A stretch of 64,000 nt of DNA from Maritimibacter sp. Its GTDB lineage: Bacteria; Pseudomonadota; Alphaproteobacteria; Rhodobacterales; Rhodobacteraceae. The notes under the pieces were generated by a model. The model made no database searches and had not been told where the DNA came from. It worked only from the letters and a program-made list of their open reading frames with translations. The position numbers and the translations under genes are program-made. Within the stretch, counting starts at the first letter, position 1. Every line of letters begins with the position of its first letter. The DNA is taken from positions 1 through 64,000 of the forward strand of contig NZNT01000030.1 of assembly GCA_002695005.1 (NCBI GenBank). Direction: 5' to 3'. This document shows positions 17,371 through 26,146 of the stretch, piece after piece.

Positions 17371-18486
17371 ATGCCGTTTCTCGCGATCTACAGCATTAGC
17401 GATACGACCCATTCGGGGCCGAACCCTTGGCCGCCGGGCGCGAACTCGAATCCGTCGTCTGCCGGGAACACCATCATCACGCTCAACCCCGGTGCCGGGT
17501 TTCAGGTCGTCGAAGTCACCGACCTCGACACGACACTGGACGACGATCCGACCTTCGACGACAGCTCGTCCGAGCAGTACCTGACCAATCCGACGACCAT
17601 AAACGGCACGAATTACCCGGCCGGTCAGACGATCGAGAACGAATACGCCTATGTCATCCGGCCCGTCGGGTCTTCAGACCCGGCCGACAACATCACGATC
17701 TATGTGCTTGACGAAGGCGGCGCGACGCCCAGCATCGGGTTCGTGTCCTCGCAGGAACTGGTCGCGGGACAGAACTACCAGGTCGTCGGCACCTCGACCG
17801 ACGAACCATCCACGCCTTACACCGAGATTTTCGCCTGTTTCGGCCCGGGCACGCTGATCGAGACCCCCGAAGGCCCGCGCCGGGTGGATGACCTACGCCC
17901 CGGCGACAAGGTCGTCACGCTCGACGATGGCGCCCAGCCGATCCTCTGGATCGGGTCGCGGGAGGTTCAGCTCGAAGGGGTTCTGAATGCGCAGACCCCG
18001 CTCAATTTCCCCAAGGACAGCCTCGCGCCCGGATACCCGACGACGGATCTGGTCCTGTCCCCTCTGCACCGGGTCCTGGTTTCGTCGCACAAGAACGATC
18101 ATGTGACCGGCGGTGAGGAAGTCTTCGCCCCGGCGCGTGCGCTCGCGAAGCGCCCCGGCGTGCGCTACATGCGCGGGCGCAGCTCGATCACCTATTTCTC
18201 GATCCTGCTGCCGCGCCACGCGGTCCTCTTCGCCAATGGCGTGCCGAGCGAGAGCTTCTATCCCTCGCCCTACAGCCTCTCCATCCTCAAACCGTCCGAA
18301 CGGCTCGCGATTCTGGCGCATGTGCCACACTTGTCTGCCGATGTGGCACACAGCTATGGCCCGCTCGCGCGTCCCGACCTGACCGCGCCTCAGGGCCGGC
18401 GGCTCAAGCGCAAGCGCCCGATCTACGAAGGACCGCTGTTCGGGGCCTGGGCGGCGCAGCAGGCAGGGTTGTCGGTTACGAGCTAG
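17371..18486 (+). CDS. Hint (hedgehog/intein-like) domain protein
   Basis: A 371-residue protein whose residues about 152-300 are a Hint_2 domain. It opens ACFGPGTLIETPEGPRRVDD, with a Cys at the self-cleavage position, continues with LRPGDKVVTLDDG and has LSPLHRVLVSS with the conserved His further on. The N-terminal 150 residues are Thr/Asn/Gly/Asp-rich, look extracellular and lack a classical signal. Such proteins are frequent in Rhodobacteraceae, often with RTX or autoprocessing roles, but no substrate is known. AGGAGG is well placed before the ATG. It stands alone before the rplO promoter. Confidence 0.8.
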   Translation: MPFLAIYSISDTTHSGPNPWPPGANSNPSSAGNTIITLNPGAGFQVVEVTDLDTTLDDDPTFDDSSSEQYLTNPTTINGTNYPAGQTIENEYAYVIRPVGSSDPADNITIYVLDEGGATPSIGFVSSQELVAGQNYQVVGTSTDEPSTPYTEIFACFGPGTLIETPEGPRRVDDLRPGDKVVTLDDGAQPILWIGSREVQLEGVLNAQTPLNFPKDSLAPGYPTTDLVLSPLHRVLVSSHKNDHVTGGEEVFAPARALAKRPGVRYMRGRSSITYFSILLPRHAVLFANGVPSESFYPSPYSLSILKPSERLAILAHVPHLSADVAHSYGPLARPDLTAPQGRRLKRKRPIYEGPLFGAWAAQQAGLSVTS

Positions 18487-18560
18487 CCGGCGAACAAGGC
18501 GTCATCCGACATTCGGCCCCAACGCACGCGTCATCGCGCCCAAACGCCGTGTCACAAGGC

Positions 18561-18589
18561 TTGTGTCGCGGCCCGCACAACGCTATACG
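18561..18589 (+). promoter_or_regulatory. Predicted promoter for the rplO-secY-adk block
   Basis: A -35 TTGTGT (18561-18566), a 17-base spacer and a -10 TATACG (18584-18589). The start is expected near 18596, giving a leader of about 90 bases. Confidence 0.65.
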
Positions 18590-18595
18590 CGCCCG

Positions 18596-18614
18596 GTGTT
18601 CCCGCTGGGAGCAC
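18596..18614 (+). other. 5'-terminal leader hairpin of rplO transcript
   Basis: GTGTTCCC (18596-18603) pairs with GGGAGCAC (18607-18614) with one G-U and a three-base loop. It begins at the predicted transcription start. Confidence 0.55.
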
Positions 18615-18684
18615 GACTCACACATCGATAACGCCGCGTTTGCCCAGATCGCTTCGGGGGCAATTCCGGCTAAGGAGAAGCGAC

Positions 18685-19146
18685 ATGAAACTCAATGAAC
18701 TCCGGGACAATCCCGGCGCCACCAAGAAACGTATGCGCGTTGGCCGCGGCCCCGGTTCGGGCAAAGGCAAGACCGCAGGCCGTGGTATCAAGGGTCAGAA
18801 ATCCCGTTCGGGTGTGGCCATCAACGGCTACGAAGGCGGCCAGATGCCCCTCTACCAGCGTCTTCCCAAGCGCGGCTTCAACAAGCCGAACCGCAAGAAG
18901 TTCGCTGTTGTGAACCTCGGCATCATCCAGAAATTCATCGACGCCAAGAAGCTCTCGGGCGACATCACCGAGGATGCACTGGTCGAGGCCGGCGTCGTGC
19001 GCCGCAAGCTCGACGGTGTTCGTGTGCTCGCGAAGGGTGACTTTTCGGCCAAGGCCAACATCACCGTGACCGGCGCCTCCAAGTCGGCTGTCGAAGCGGT
19101 CGAAAAGGCCGGCGGCAAGCTCACGACGGCGGCTGCGGTAGAGTAA
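18685..19146 (+). CDS. rplO: 50S ribosomal protein L15
   Basis: L15 is a late assembly protein of the 50S subunit. The ATG at 18685 follows AAGGAGAAG and gives 153 residues: [20 protein letters not shown], the Gly-rich [20 protein letters not shown] stretch and [18 protein letters not shown]. An earlier in-frame start at 18640 lies in the leader and is not used. It begins the fourth block; secY follows after a 105-base gap with a hairpin. Confidence 0.96.
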   Translation: MKLNELRDNPGATKKRMRVGRGPGSGKGKTAGRGIKGQKSRSGVAINGYEGGQMPLYQRLPKRGFNKPNRKKFAVVNLGIIQKFIDAKKLSGDITEDALVEAGVVRRKLDGVRVLAKGDFSAKANITVTGASKSAVEAVEKAGGKLTTAAAVE

Positions 19147-19198
19147 CGCTTGTTCATCGCCCGCGGGCGACTTAGATAAGCGCAGGGATTTCCAAGAG

Positions 19199-19233
19199 CG
19201 CCGCCGGAGCCGGGAAACGGTCCGGCGGCGTTT
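19199..19233 (+). terminator. Attenuator-like hairpin between rplO and secY
   Basis: CGCCGCCGGA (19199-19208) pairs perfectly with TCCGGCGGCG (19221-19230), followed by only three T residues. It is likely a partial terminator or an mRNA-stabilising element that lowers secY expression relative to rplO. Confidence 0.5.
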
Positions 19234-19251
19234 CCACGAACAGGGGGCCTT

Positions 19252-20624
<1,373 letters not shown>

Positions 20625-20628
<4 letters not shown>

Positions 20629-21200
20629 ATATCATTCTTCTTGGACCGCCTGGTGCAGGGAAGGGCACTCAGGCGAAAAAGCTCGTGGACGAACGCAACA
20701 TGATCCAGCTCTCGACGGGCGACATGCTGCGCGAAGCGCGCTCCTCGGGCACCGAGATGGGCAACAAGGTCGCTGCGATCATGGACGCGGGCGAGCTGGT
20801 CACGGACGAGATCGTGATTGGCCTGATCGCGGAGAAGCTCGAAGGCGACCACGCCGGCGGCTTCATCTTCGACGGGTTCCCGCGCACGCTGGGTCAGGCC
20901 GATGCGCTTGGCAAACTGCTGGCGGACAAGGGCGCGACGCTCGACGCCGTGATCGAGATGCAGGTTGACGACGACACGCTGGTCGAGCGGGTCGTGAACC
21001 GGGCGAAAGAAGCGGAAGCCGCCGGACAGCCGGTGCGCGCCGACGACAACGCCGAAAGCATGCGCACGCGACTCATGGAGTACTACAAGAAGACTTCGCC
21101 GCTGATCGGCTACTACTACGCCAAGGGCGACCTGAAGTCCGTCGACGGCCTCGCCTCGATCGACGAGGTGGGCGCCGCGATCAAGGCCATCCTCGGCTGA
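20625..21200 (+). CDS. adk: Adenylate kinase
   Basis: This enzyme interconverts ATP + AMP and 2 ADP. The 191-residue short-type product has the P-loop [12 protein letters not shown] at residues 7-18, the AMP-binding STGDMLREA and the diagnostic [14 protein letters not shown]. As in many alphaproteobacteria, the LID is the short form without a zinc finger. It overlaps secY by four bases and ends before a terminator at 21245, closing the fourth block. Confidence 0.97.
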
Positions 21201-21244
21201 CCGCACCCGGACCGGCGCGCCGGTCCCGCAAGCTCAAGACGAAT

Positions 21245-21277
21245 AACGGCGGTCCAGACGGGCCGTCGTTTTCTTTT
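21245..21277 (+). terminator. Intrinsic terminator after adk
   Basis: An 11-base-pair stem with two G-U pairs (AACGGCGGTCC at 21245-21255 with GGGCCGTCGTT at 21260-21270, loop AGAC) is followed by TTCTTTT. Confidence 0.75.
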
Positions 21278-21359
21278 CGGCCCCTCCGGCCTGCGCGGCC
21301 CGGATTGACCGAAGCGCGGTTTGCAACGATCCTTCGGCCATTGATCGGAGGACTTTCGT

Positions 21360-21752
21360 TTGAACCATGCCATTTCCCTTGCCGCACTCATCAGCGCGTC
21401 GCTCTTTCTTCCCGTCGCCGCCACGGCCAACGCCTTCGTCAACGGCCCGCGCGGCTGTGACTTCCTCGACGGCTTCGACGACTACGGCCCGCTCTACACG
21501 GTGGACGAGGACCACCTCGTGCTGAGCCAATTGGGCCTTGAAGGGATCGAGTGGAATTGCACCTTCAACGAACCCTTCGAACCCTACCTCGAAGACGGCG
21601 AGATCGAGATTCGCACGGGCTACTGCATGGAGCCGGGGCCGTTCATCACACCCGCCGTCTTCACGCTCCTCGAACGCGGGGACGGGACGGTGCAGCTGGA
21701 CGCTTCGGACTGGAGCGATCCCCTGATCCTCGACATCTGCCCGGCACCATAG
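21360..21752 (+). CDS. Small secreted protein, function unknown, TTG start
   Basis: A 130-residue protein with a Sec signal peptide (residues 1-24, ending VAATANA). The mature part has four Cys (RGCDF, WNCTF, GYCME and DICPAP) that could form two disulfides in the periplasm. No family recognised. The start is TTG at 21360: GGAGG lies seven bases upstream, and the nearest ATG (21367) is in another frame. It is the first gene of the short insertion between adk and rpsM and converges with the BLUF gene. Confidence 0.65.
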   Translation: MNHAISLAALISASLFLPVAATANAFVNGPRGCDFLDGFDDYGPLYTVDEDHLVLSQLGLEGIEWNCTFNEPFEPYLEDGEIEIRTGYCMEPGPFITPAVFTLLERGDGTVQLDASDWSDPLILDICPAP

Positions 21753-21757
21753 CGCGG

Positions 21758-22219
21758 TCAGTTCTGGCTGGCGGAAATCCGCAAAAGCTGATCGACGAGC
21801 GCGTCGCGCGGCGTGTCGAACGGGCAGTTCTTGCTCAACATGAACAGCACGCCGTCCCGGTCGAGCGGCCCGTAACCCATCGACCAGCCGTCAAAGGTCC
21901 GCTGCGGCGCGAGCACGGGGGGCCATTCGCGCAGGATGTCGTGGCGCGGGTCACGGCGGATCGCGGTCATCACGGTCCAGACATCGCGCGCCGTTCCCTC
22001 AAGCACCTGAACGAAATAGCGCCCGGTCCGAAACAGGAACCCCGTCATGCCAAGGGCGCGGCACCGCGCGTCGGATTGCTGGAGTATTTCCTGATCGCTC
22101 GGATGCCCCATCGGGTGCAGCGCGAGGCTGATATAAACCACTTGTATGTCCAAAACGATTCCATTCGCGCTGATGTGTCGCGGACAGATGGCCCGTATCC
22201 CCGGGCCCGGCTTTAACAT
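21758..22219 (-). CDS. BLUF-domain blue-light photoreceptor, short
   Basis: A single BLUF domain (about residues 25-120 of 153) that would bind FAD and change hydrogen bonding on blue light. By spacing to AppA (Tyr21, Asn45, Gln63, Trp104, Met106) the matching residues are Tyr29, Cys53, Gln71, Trp112 and Met114. The photochemical Tyr-Gln pair is therefore intact, but the flavin-contacting Asn is a Cys. There is no output domain, so it probably acts through a partner protein. The start could also be TTG at 22153 (131 residues), since the first 22 residues lie outside the domain. It is divergent from rpsM. Confidence 0.78.
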   Translation of the reverse strand: MLKPGPGIRAICPRHISANGIVLDIQVVYISLALHPMGHPSDQEILQQSDARCRALGMTGFLFRTGRYFVQVLEGTARDVWTVMTAIRRDPRHDILREWPPVLAPQRTFDGWSMGYGPLDRDGVLFMLSKNCPFDTPRDALVDQLLRISASQN

Positions 22220-22269
22220 AGGTCAAACCTTCGCGGGAACGTGAGTGCGTGGCACAAGAGCCGCAGCCC

Positions 22270-22298
22270 TTGACGCGCCTGTGATTCCCTCGTAAAGC
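22270..22298 (+). promoter_or_regulatory. Predicted promoter for the rpsM-rplQ block
   Basis: A -35 TTGACG (22270-22275), a 17-base spacer and a -10 TAAAGC (22293-22298). The start is expected near 22304, giving a leader of about 150 bases before rpsM. Confidence 0.7.
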
Positions 22299-22343
22299 AC
22301 CGCATCCCGATAGGGGAATCGGTGTCAACGGGGTCGCGCCCCG
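22298..22343 (+). other. Leader hairpins of rpsM transcript
   Basis: CACCG and CGGTG (22298-22324) flank an inner TCCC/GGGA stem, and CGGGG/CCCCG (22329-22343) forms a second hairpin. The outer left arm begins before the expected start, so only the inner stem and the second hairpin would certainly be transcribed. This is weaker than the other three leaders. Confidence 0.45.
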
Positions 22344-22454
22344 ATCACACCAGACCAGAGTTTCAGCTGCGGCCCGCAGGGATCACACCCCGCGGGCTTA
22401 CGTTGTGAAAAAAGGACCTGGTGCTACGGGTCCGCAACGAAAAGGAAGACCGAC

Positions 22455-22823
22455 TTGGCACGTATTGCCGGCGTGAATATCCCGACGCACAAGCGCGTCC
22501 CGATCGCCCTCACCTACATCACCGGAATTGGCCACACCTCGGCCAAGAACATCTGCGAAGCGACGAACATCGACGTATCCCGTCGTGTGAACGAGCTGTC
22601 GGACGCCGAAGTCCTCGCTATCCGCGAGCACATCGACGCCAACTTCACTGTCGAAGGCGACCTGCGCCGCGACATGCAGATGAACGTCAAGCGCCTGATG
22701 GACCTCGGCTGCTACCGCGGCCTGCGTCATCGCCGCAACCTCCCCGTGCGCGGTCAGCGTACGCACACCAATGCGCGCACGCGCAAAGGCCCGGCGAAAG
22801 CTATCGCCGGCAAGAAGAAGTAA
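22455..22823 (+). CDS. rpsM: 30S ribosomal protein S13
   Basis: S13 bridges the 30S head to the 50S subunit and contacts P-site tRNA. The 122-residue product shows [19 protein letters not shown], the helix-two-turns region [13 protein letters not shown] and the C-terminal [20 protein letters not shown] with a basic tail. The gene for L36 (rpmJ), present just upstream in enterobacteria, is absent here. It begins the fifth block. Confidence 0.97.
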   Translation: MARIAGVNIPTHKRVPIALTYITGIGHTSAKNICEATNIDVSRRVNELSDAEVLAIREHIDANFTVEGDLRRDMQMNVKRLMDLGCYRGLRHRRNLPVRGQRTHTNARTRKGPAKAIAGKKK

Positions 22824-22838
22824 GGGAGGCACTGAGCA

Positions 22839-23228
22839 ATGGCACGCGACAAGACACGCGCAAAGCGCAAAGAGCGCAAGAATATCGCCGCCGGTGTGGC
22901 GCATGTGAACTCCTCGTTCAACAACACCAAGATCCTGATCTCCGACGTGCAGGGCAATGCGATTGCCTGGTCGTCGGCTGGCACGATGGGCTTCAAGGGG
23001 TCGCGCAAGTCGACTCCCTTCGCCGCCCAGATGGCCGCCGAAGACGCCGGCAAGAAGGCTCAGGAACATGGTGTGAAAACGCTGGAAGTCGAAGTGCAGG
23101 GCCCCGGTTCGGGCCGTGAGTCCGCGCTGCGTGCGCTGGCTGCTGTCGGCTTCAACATCACGTCCATCCGTGACGTGACGCCGATCGCCCACAACGGTTG
23201 CCGTCCGCCGAAGCGCCGCCGCGTCTGA
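22839..23228 (+). CDS. rpsK: 30S ribosomal protein S11
   Basis: S11 lies on the 30S platform near the E-site mRNA. The 129-residue product has [34 protein letters not shown] and the C-terminal family signature [20 protein letters not shown]. It follows rpsM by 15 bases with GGGAGG. rpsD, next to rpsK in enterobacteria, is not in the window; rpoA follows directly, as usual in alphaproteobacteria. Confidence 0.97.
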   Translation: MARDKTRAKRKERKNIAAGVAHVNSSFNNTKILISDVQGNAIAWSSAGTMGFKGSRKSTPFAAQMAAEDAGKKAQEHGVKTLEVEVQGPGSGRESALRALAAVGFNITSIRDVTPIAHNGCRPPKRRRV

Positions 23229-23244
23229 GGCACGACTTATTACG

Positions 23245-23285
23245 CTCGGGCCGGGGGTTTCCCCGGCCCGAGCACGTCATTTTTG
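23245..23285 (+). other. Strong hairpin between rpsK and rpoA
   Basis: CTCGGGCCGGGG (23245-23256) pairs perfectly with CCCCGGCCCGAG (23261-23272) through a four-base loop. A run of five T residues comes only seven bases later (23280-23284). Partial termination or RNA processing is more likely than a full stop, because rpoA must be expressed. Confidence 0.55.
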
Positions 23286-23340
23286 AACCTCGGGCGTTCT
23301 GCCTTTTGGACATGGAGGCAGGACAGGAATGGAGGGACGC

Positions 23341-24357
23341 ATGATCCACAAAAACTGGGCTGAATTGATCAAACCGACACAGCTGGACGTCAAGCCGGGC
23401 AATGACCCGTCGCGTCAGGCGACCGTCGTCGCCGAACCGCTGGAGCGTGGCTTCGGCCTCACCCTCGGCAACGCGCTGCGCCGCGTGCTGATGTCGTCGC
23501 TTCAGGGCGCAGCCATCACCAGTGTGCAGATCGACAACGTGCTGCACGAGTTCTCGTCGGTCGCCGGCGTGCGGGAAGATGTCACCGACATCGTCCTGAA
23601 CCTCAAGGGCGTCGCGATCCGCATGGAAGTCGAAGGGCCCAAGCGCCTGTCGATCTCCGCCAAGGGGCCGATGGTCGTCACCGCCGGTGACATCTCGGAA
23701 TCCGCAGGGATCGAGATCCTCAACAAGGATCACGTCATCTGTCACCTCGACGATGGCGCCGACCTGTTCATGGAACTCACCGTGAACACGGGCAAGGGCT
23801 ATGTCTCGGCCGACAAGAACAAGCCGGAAGATGCGCCCATCGGCCTGATCCCGGTCGACGCGATCTACTCGCCGGTCAAGAAGGTGTCCTATGACGTGCA
23901 GCCTACCCGTGAGGGTCAGGTGCTCGACTACGACAAGCTGACGCTCAAGATCGAAACCGACGGCTCCATCACCCCGGACGATGCCGTGGCCTTCGCCGCG
24001 CGGATCATTCAGGACCAGCTGTCGATCTTCGTGAACTTCGAAGAGCCGGAAAGCGCCTCGCGTCAGGACGACGACGACGGGCTCGAGTTCAACCCGCTTC
24101 TGCTCAAGAAGGTGGATGAACTGGAGCTTTCGGTCCGCTCGGCAAACTGCCTGAAGAACGACAACATCGTCTACATCGGCGACCTGATCCAGAAGACCGA
24201 AGCCGAGATGCTCCGCACCCCGAACTTCGGCCGCAAGTCGCTCAACGAGATCAAGGAAGTGCTCTCGGGCATGGGTCTGCACCTCGGCATGGACGTCGAG
24301 GAATGGCCGCCGGAGAACATCGAAGACCTGGCCAAGAAGTTCGAGGACCAGTTCTGA
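23341..24357 (+). CDS. rpoA: RNA polymerase subunit alpha
   Basis: The 338-residue alpha subunit nucleates RNA polymerase assembly and contacts activators through its C-terminal domain. The N-domain has the dimerisation motif [19 protein letters not shown] (residues about 35-53). The C-domain from about 250 contains [16 protein letters not shown] and [18 protein letters not shown], whose Arg/Asn/Lys bind UP elements. The ATG at 23341 follows GGAGGGACGC; an in-frame ATG 12 bases earlier lies within that site and is rejected. A 196-base gap follows before rplQ. Confidence 0.97.
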   Translation: MIHKNWAELIKPTQLDVKPGNDPSRQATVVAEPLERGFGLTLGNALRRVLMSSLQGAAITSVQIDNVLHEFSSVAGVREDVTDIVLNLKGVAIRMEVEGPKRLSISAKGPMVVTAGDISESAGIEILNKDHVICHLDDGADLFMELTVNTGKGYVSADKNKPEDAPIGLIPVDAIYSPVKKVSYDVQPTREGQVLDYDKLTLKIETDGSITPDDAVAFAARIIQDQLSIFVNFEEPESASRQDDDDGLEFNPLLLKKVDELELSVRSANCLKNDNIVYIGDLIQKTEAEMLRTPNFGRKSLNEIKEVLSGMGLHLGMDVEEWPPENIEDLAKKFEDQF

Positions 24358-24369
24358 GGTCATACAATC

Positions 24370-24449
24370 GTATGTACACTGTGTGCACATGATGTGTACG
24401 CGATGTGCATCGGTAAAAAGACAGGCGGGACGGGCGATGTTCGTCCCGC
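24370..24449. other. Alternating purine-pyrimidine tract and hairpin, rpoA-rplQ gap
   Basis: Bases 24370-24410 alternate purine and pyrimidine almost throughout, with repeated TGTGTAC/TGTGCA words and several six-base palindromes. They are followed by a GCGGGACG/CGTCCCGC hairpin at 24425-24449. The tract is unlike the rest of the locus and its role is unknown. Confidence 0.45.
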
Positions 24450-24553
24450 GAAATGCCCGGAAGACCGGGGAACACATGGGCGATGATGCCCCAAGGAGAG
24501 CGGCCGAAACGCATGGTCGCCAGACAAAGCAAAACCTGAGATAGGAGACCAAA

Positions 24554-24982
24554 ATGCGTCACGCACGGGGCTATCGCCGCCTGAACCGAACCCACGAACA
24601 CCGCAAGGCGATGTTCGCCAACATGGCCGGATCGCTGATCGAGCACGAGCAGATCAAGACGACCCTGCCGAAAGCCAAGGAACTGCGCCGGATCGTCGAG
24701 AAGCTCGTCACGCTCGGCAAGCGCGGTGACCTGCACGCCCGCCGTCAGGCGTCGAGCCAGCTCAAGCTGGAGGCCCAGGTCGCCAAGCTGTTCGACGTAC
24801 TCGGCCCGCGCTACAAGGACCGCCAGGGCGGGTATATCCGCGTCCTGAAAGCCGGCTTCCGCACCGGTGACATGGCGCCGATGGCGATCATCGAATTCGT
24901 CGATCGCGACGTCGACGCCAAGGGCGCCGCCGACAAGGCCCGCGTCGCTGCCGAAGAAGAGGCCGCCTTCGCAGAAGAATGA
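24554..24982 (+). CDS. rplQ: 50S ribosomal protein L17
   Basis: L17 surrounds the outer rim of the exit tunnel. The 142-residue product begins [20 protein letters not shown] and shows the family sequence [20 protein letters not shown]. The [20 protein letters not shown] segment is present, ending in an acidic Ala/Glu tail. It is the last gene of the ribosomal locus and is followed by a strong terminator. Confidence 0.97.
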   Translation: MRHARGYRRLNRTHEHRKAMFANMAGSLIEHEQIKTTLPKAKELRRIVEKLVTLGKRGDLHARRQASSQLKLEAQVAKLFDVLGPRYKDRQGGYIRVLKAGFRTGDMAPMAIIEFVDRDVDAKGAADKARVAAEEEAAFAEE

Positions 24983-25010
24983 TCCGATACCCGGCCCGTC
25001 CGGAGATCGA

Positions 25011-25047
25011 AAACCCCCGCACGGCGTGACCGAGCGGGGGTTTTTCT
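25011..25047 (+). terminator. Intrinsic terminator after rplQ
   Basis: AAACCCCCGC (25011-25020) pairs with GCGGGGGTTT (25034-25043), followed by TTCTTT. It ends the whole ribosomal protein locus. Confidence 0.9.
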
Positions 25048-25067
25048 TTGAATAACAAGTATTTGGA

Positions 25068-25253
25068 TCAGTTCAGTCGGCCGGAGCTTCCCGGCTGGTT
25101 CACCTTGAGCAAATGAAGCGCGGCTTCGATCATGTCCGTCCGTTCGGTCCCGTCGATCGGGTCGTCAGGCATCATATCGAGGTGGCGCGCCAGCATCTCG
25201 CGCTGTTCGTCGTCCAGTGCGTTGAGCCACGCCACGAGGTCGTCATCGTCCAT
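25068..25253 (-). CDS. Small acidic hypothetical protein
   Basis: A possible 61-residue soluble protein, acidic at its start (MDDDDLVAWLNALDDEQREM) and probably helical, with MIEAALHLLKVN towards the end. No family recognised. It lies between the rplQ terminator and the divergent LuxR gene. Its reading frame is consistent with coding sequence, but at this length that is weak evidence. Confidence 0.45.
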   Translation of the reverse strand: MDDDDLVAWLNALDDEQREMLARHLDMMPDDPIDGTERTDMIEAALHLLKVNQPGSSGRLN

Positions 25254-25337
25254 ATGTTCCTGCCTTCATGGTGAATTCCCTTGCGCAATTCTGGCTGCAC
25301 AATTTATGGTTGTCAAAGCCGGTTGTAATCGCGTTTG

Positions 25338-25350
25338 TCGCATGATGCGA
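25338..25350. promoter_or_regulatory. Perfect palindrome before the LuxR gene
   Basis: TCGCAT-G-ATGCGA lies 22 bases upstream of the luxR-type start codon. It does not match a classic lux box but could be an operator or the base of a small leader hairpin. Confidence 0.35.
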
Positions 25351-25372
25351 AATTGGGACATAAGAGGTGCAG

Positions 25373-25984
25373 ATGTCTGATATGTTGGGGCTGGATCACG
25401 GTCTGGCGCAGCTCAATGACATGGCGCCGCGTGGCTTCGCGCTCGGCCTCCATATCCGCTTTGCAGCCGCCCACCTGATGATCCAGACCTACGATCCGCG
25501 CTGGTCCGAGACCTATACCGAAAAGGGCTACATGCTGGCCGACCCGATGGTGTTCTGGGGCTTCGGCAACGACGGCGCGATCCGCTGGAGCGACATCGAC
25601 CTGCCCGACCCTCTGGGCATCCTCGGTCAGGCGCGGGCCTACGGCCTCGTCTACGGGATCGCGGTGTCCGCCGGCCCCACATCGTCGCGCACCATCGGCG
25701 GCTTCGCCCGCGATGACCGGGAGTTCACGGACGTCGAAATTGCGCAGATCCAGGAGATTGTCGAGGAACTGCACGAGCGCGCGACGCCGCCGGAACGGCT
25801 CACCCCGGCGCAACGAATGGCGCTCCGGCTGGTTGCGAAGGGGAACCGGCACGCGGAAGCATCGGCCTCGCTGGGGATTTCGGAAAGTGCGTTCAAGGCG
25901 CGGCTGCGCGCGGCGCGCGAGGCGCTGTTCGTGCGAACGACCGCCGAGGCGGTGCAGCGCGCGCAGGAATACAACCTGTTGTGA
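25373..25984 (+). CDS. LuxR-family AHL-responsive transcription regulator
   Basis: A 203-residue regulator with an N-terminal autoinducer-binding domain (about 1-140) and a C-terminal LuxR helix-turn-helix (about 145-203, LTPAQRMALRLVAKGNRHAE and onwards). Four pocket residues, Trp44, Tyr48, Asp57 and Trp72, have exactly the spacing of Trp57, Tyr61, Asp70 and Trp85 in TraR, so acyl-homoserine lactone binding is likely. No luxI synthase lies in the window, so it is either a solo receptor or works with a distant synthase. The ATG at 25373 follows AGAGG; a GTG six bases earlier is less likely. Confidence 0.85.
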   Translation: MSDMLGLDHGLAQLNDMAPRGFALGLHIRFAAAHLMIQTYDPRWSETYTEKGYMLADPMVFWGFGNDGAIRWSDIDLPDPLGILGQARAYGLVYGIAVSAGPTSSRTIGGFARDDREFTDVEIAQIQEIVEELHERATPPERLTPAQRMALRLVAKGNRHAEASASLGISESAFKARLRAAREALFVRTTAEAVQRAQEYNLL

Positions 25985-25994
25985 GGGTTTGCGC

Positions 25995-26068
25995 CCCGGG
26001 CAAGGCCCGGGTCGCCGCGCCGGGGGCCAGCCCCCGGACCCCCGCCGGAGGGGGCTGTCTGCCCCCTC
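25995..26068. repeat. GC-rich block of three consecutive hairpins
   Basis: CCCGGGC/GCCCGGG (25995-26011), CCGGGGG/CCCCCGG (26020-26037) and GAGGGGGC/GCCCCCTC (26048-26068) fill the gap between the LuxR gene and rarA, followed by TTTTT near 26086. It resembles a dispersed GC-rich intergenic repeat and may also terminate the LuxR transcript. Confidence 0.5.
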
Positions 26069-26146
26069 CCGGCCTCCCCCGAAGGTTTTTCAAAACAGAG
26101 AAGAGGGGCGCTGGTAGCCGGGGGCGCCGGGGCTTAGATTGGGCGC

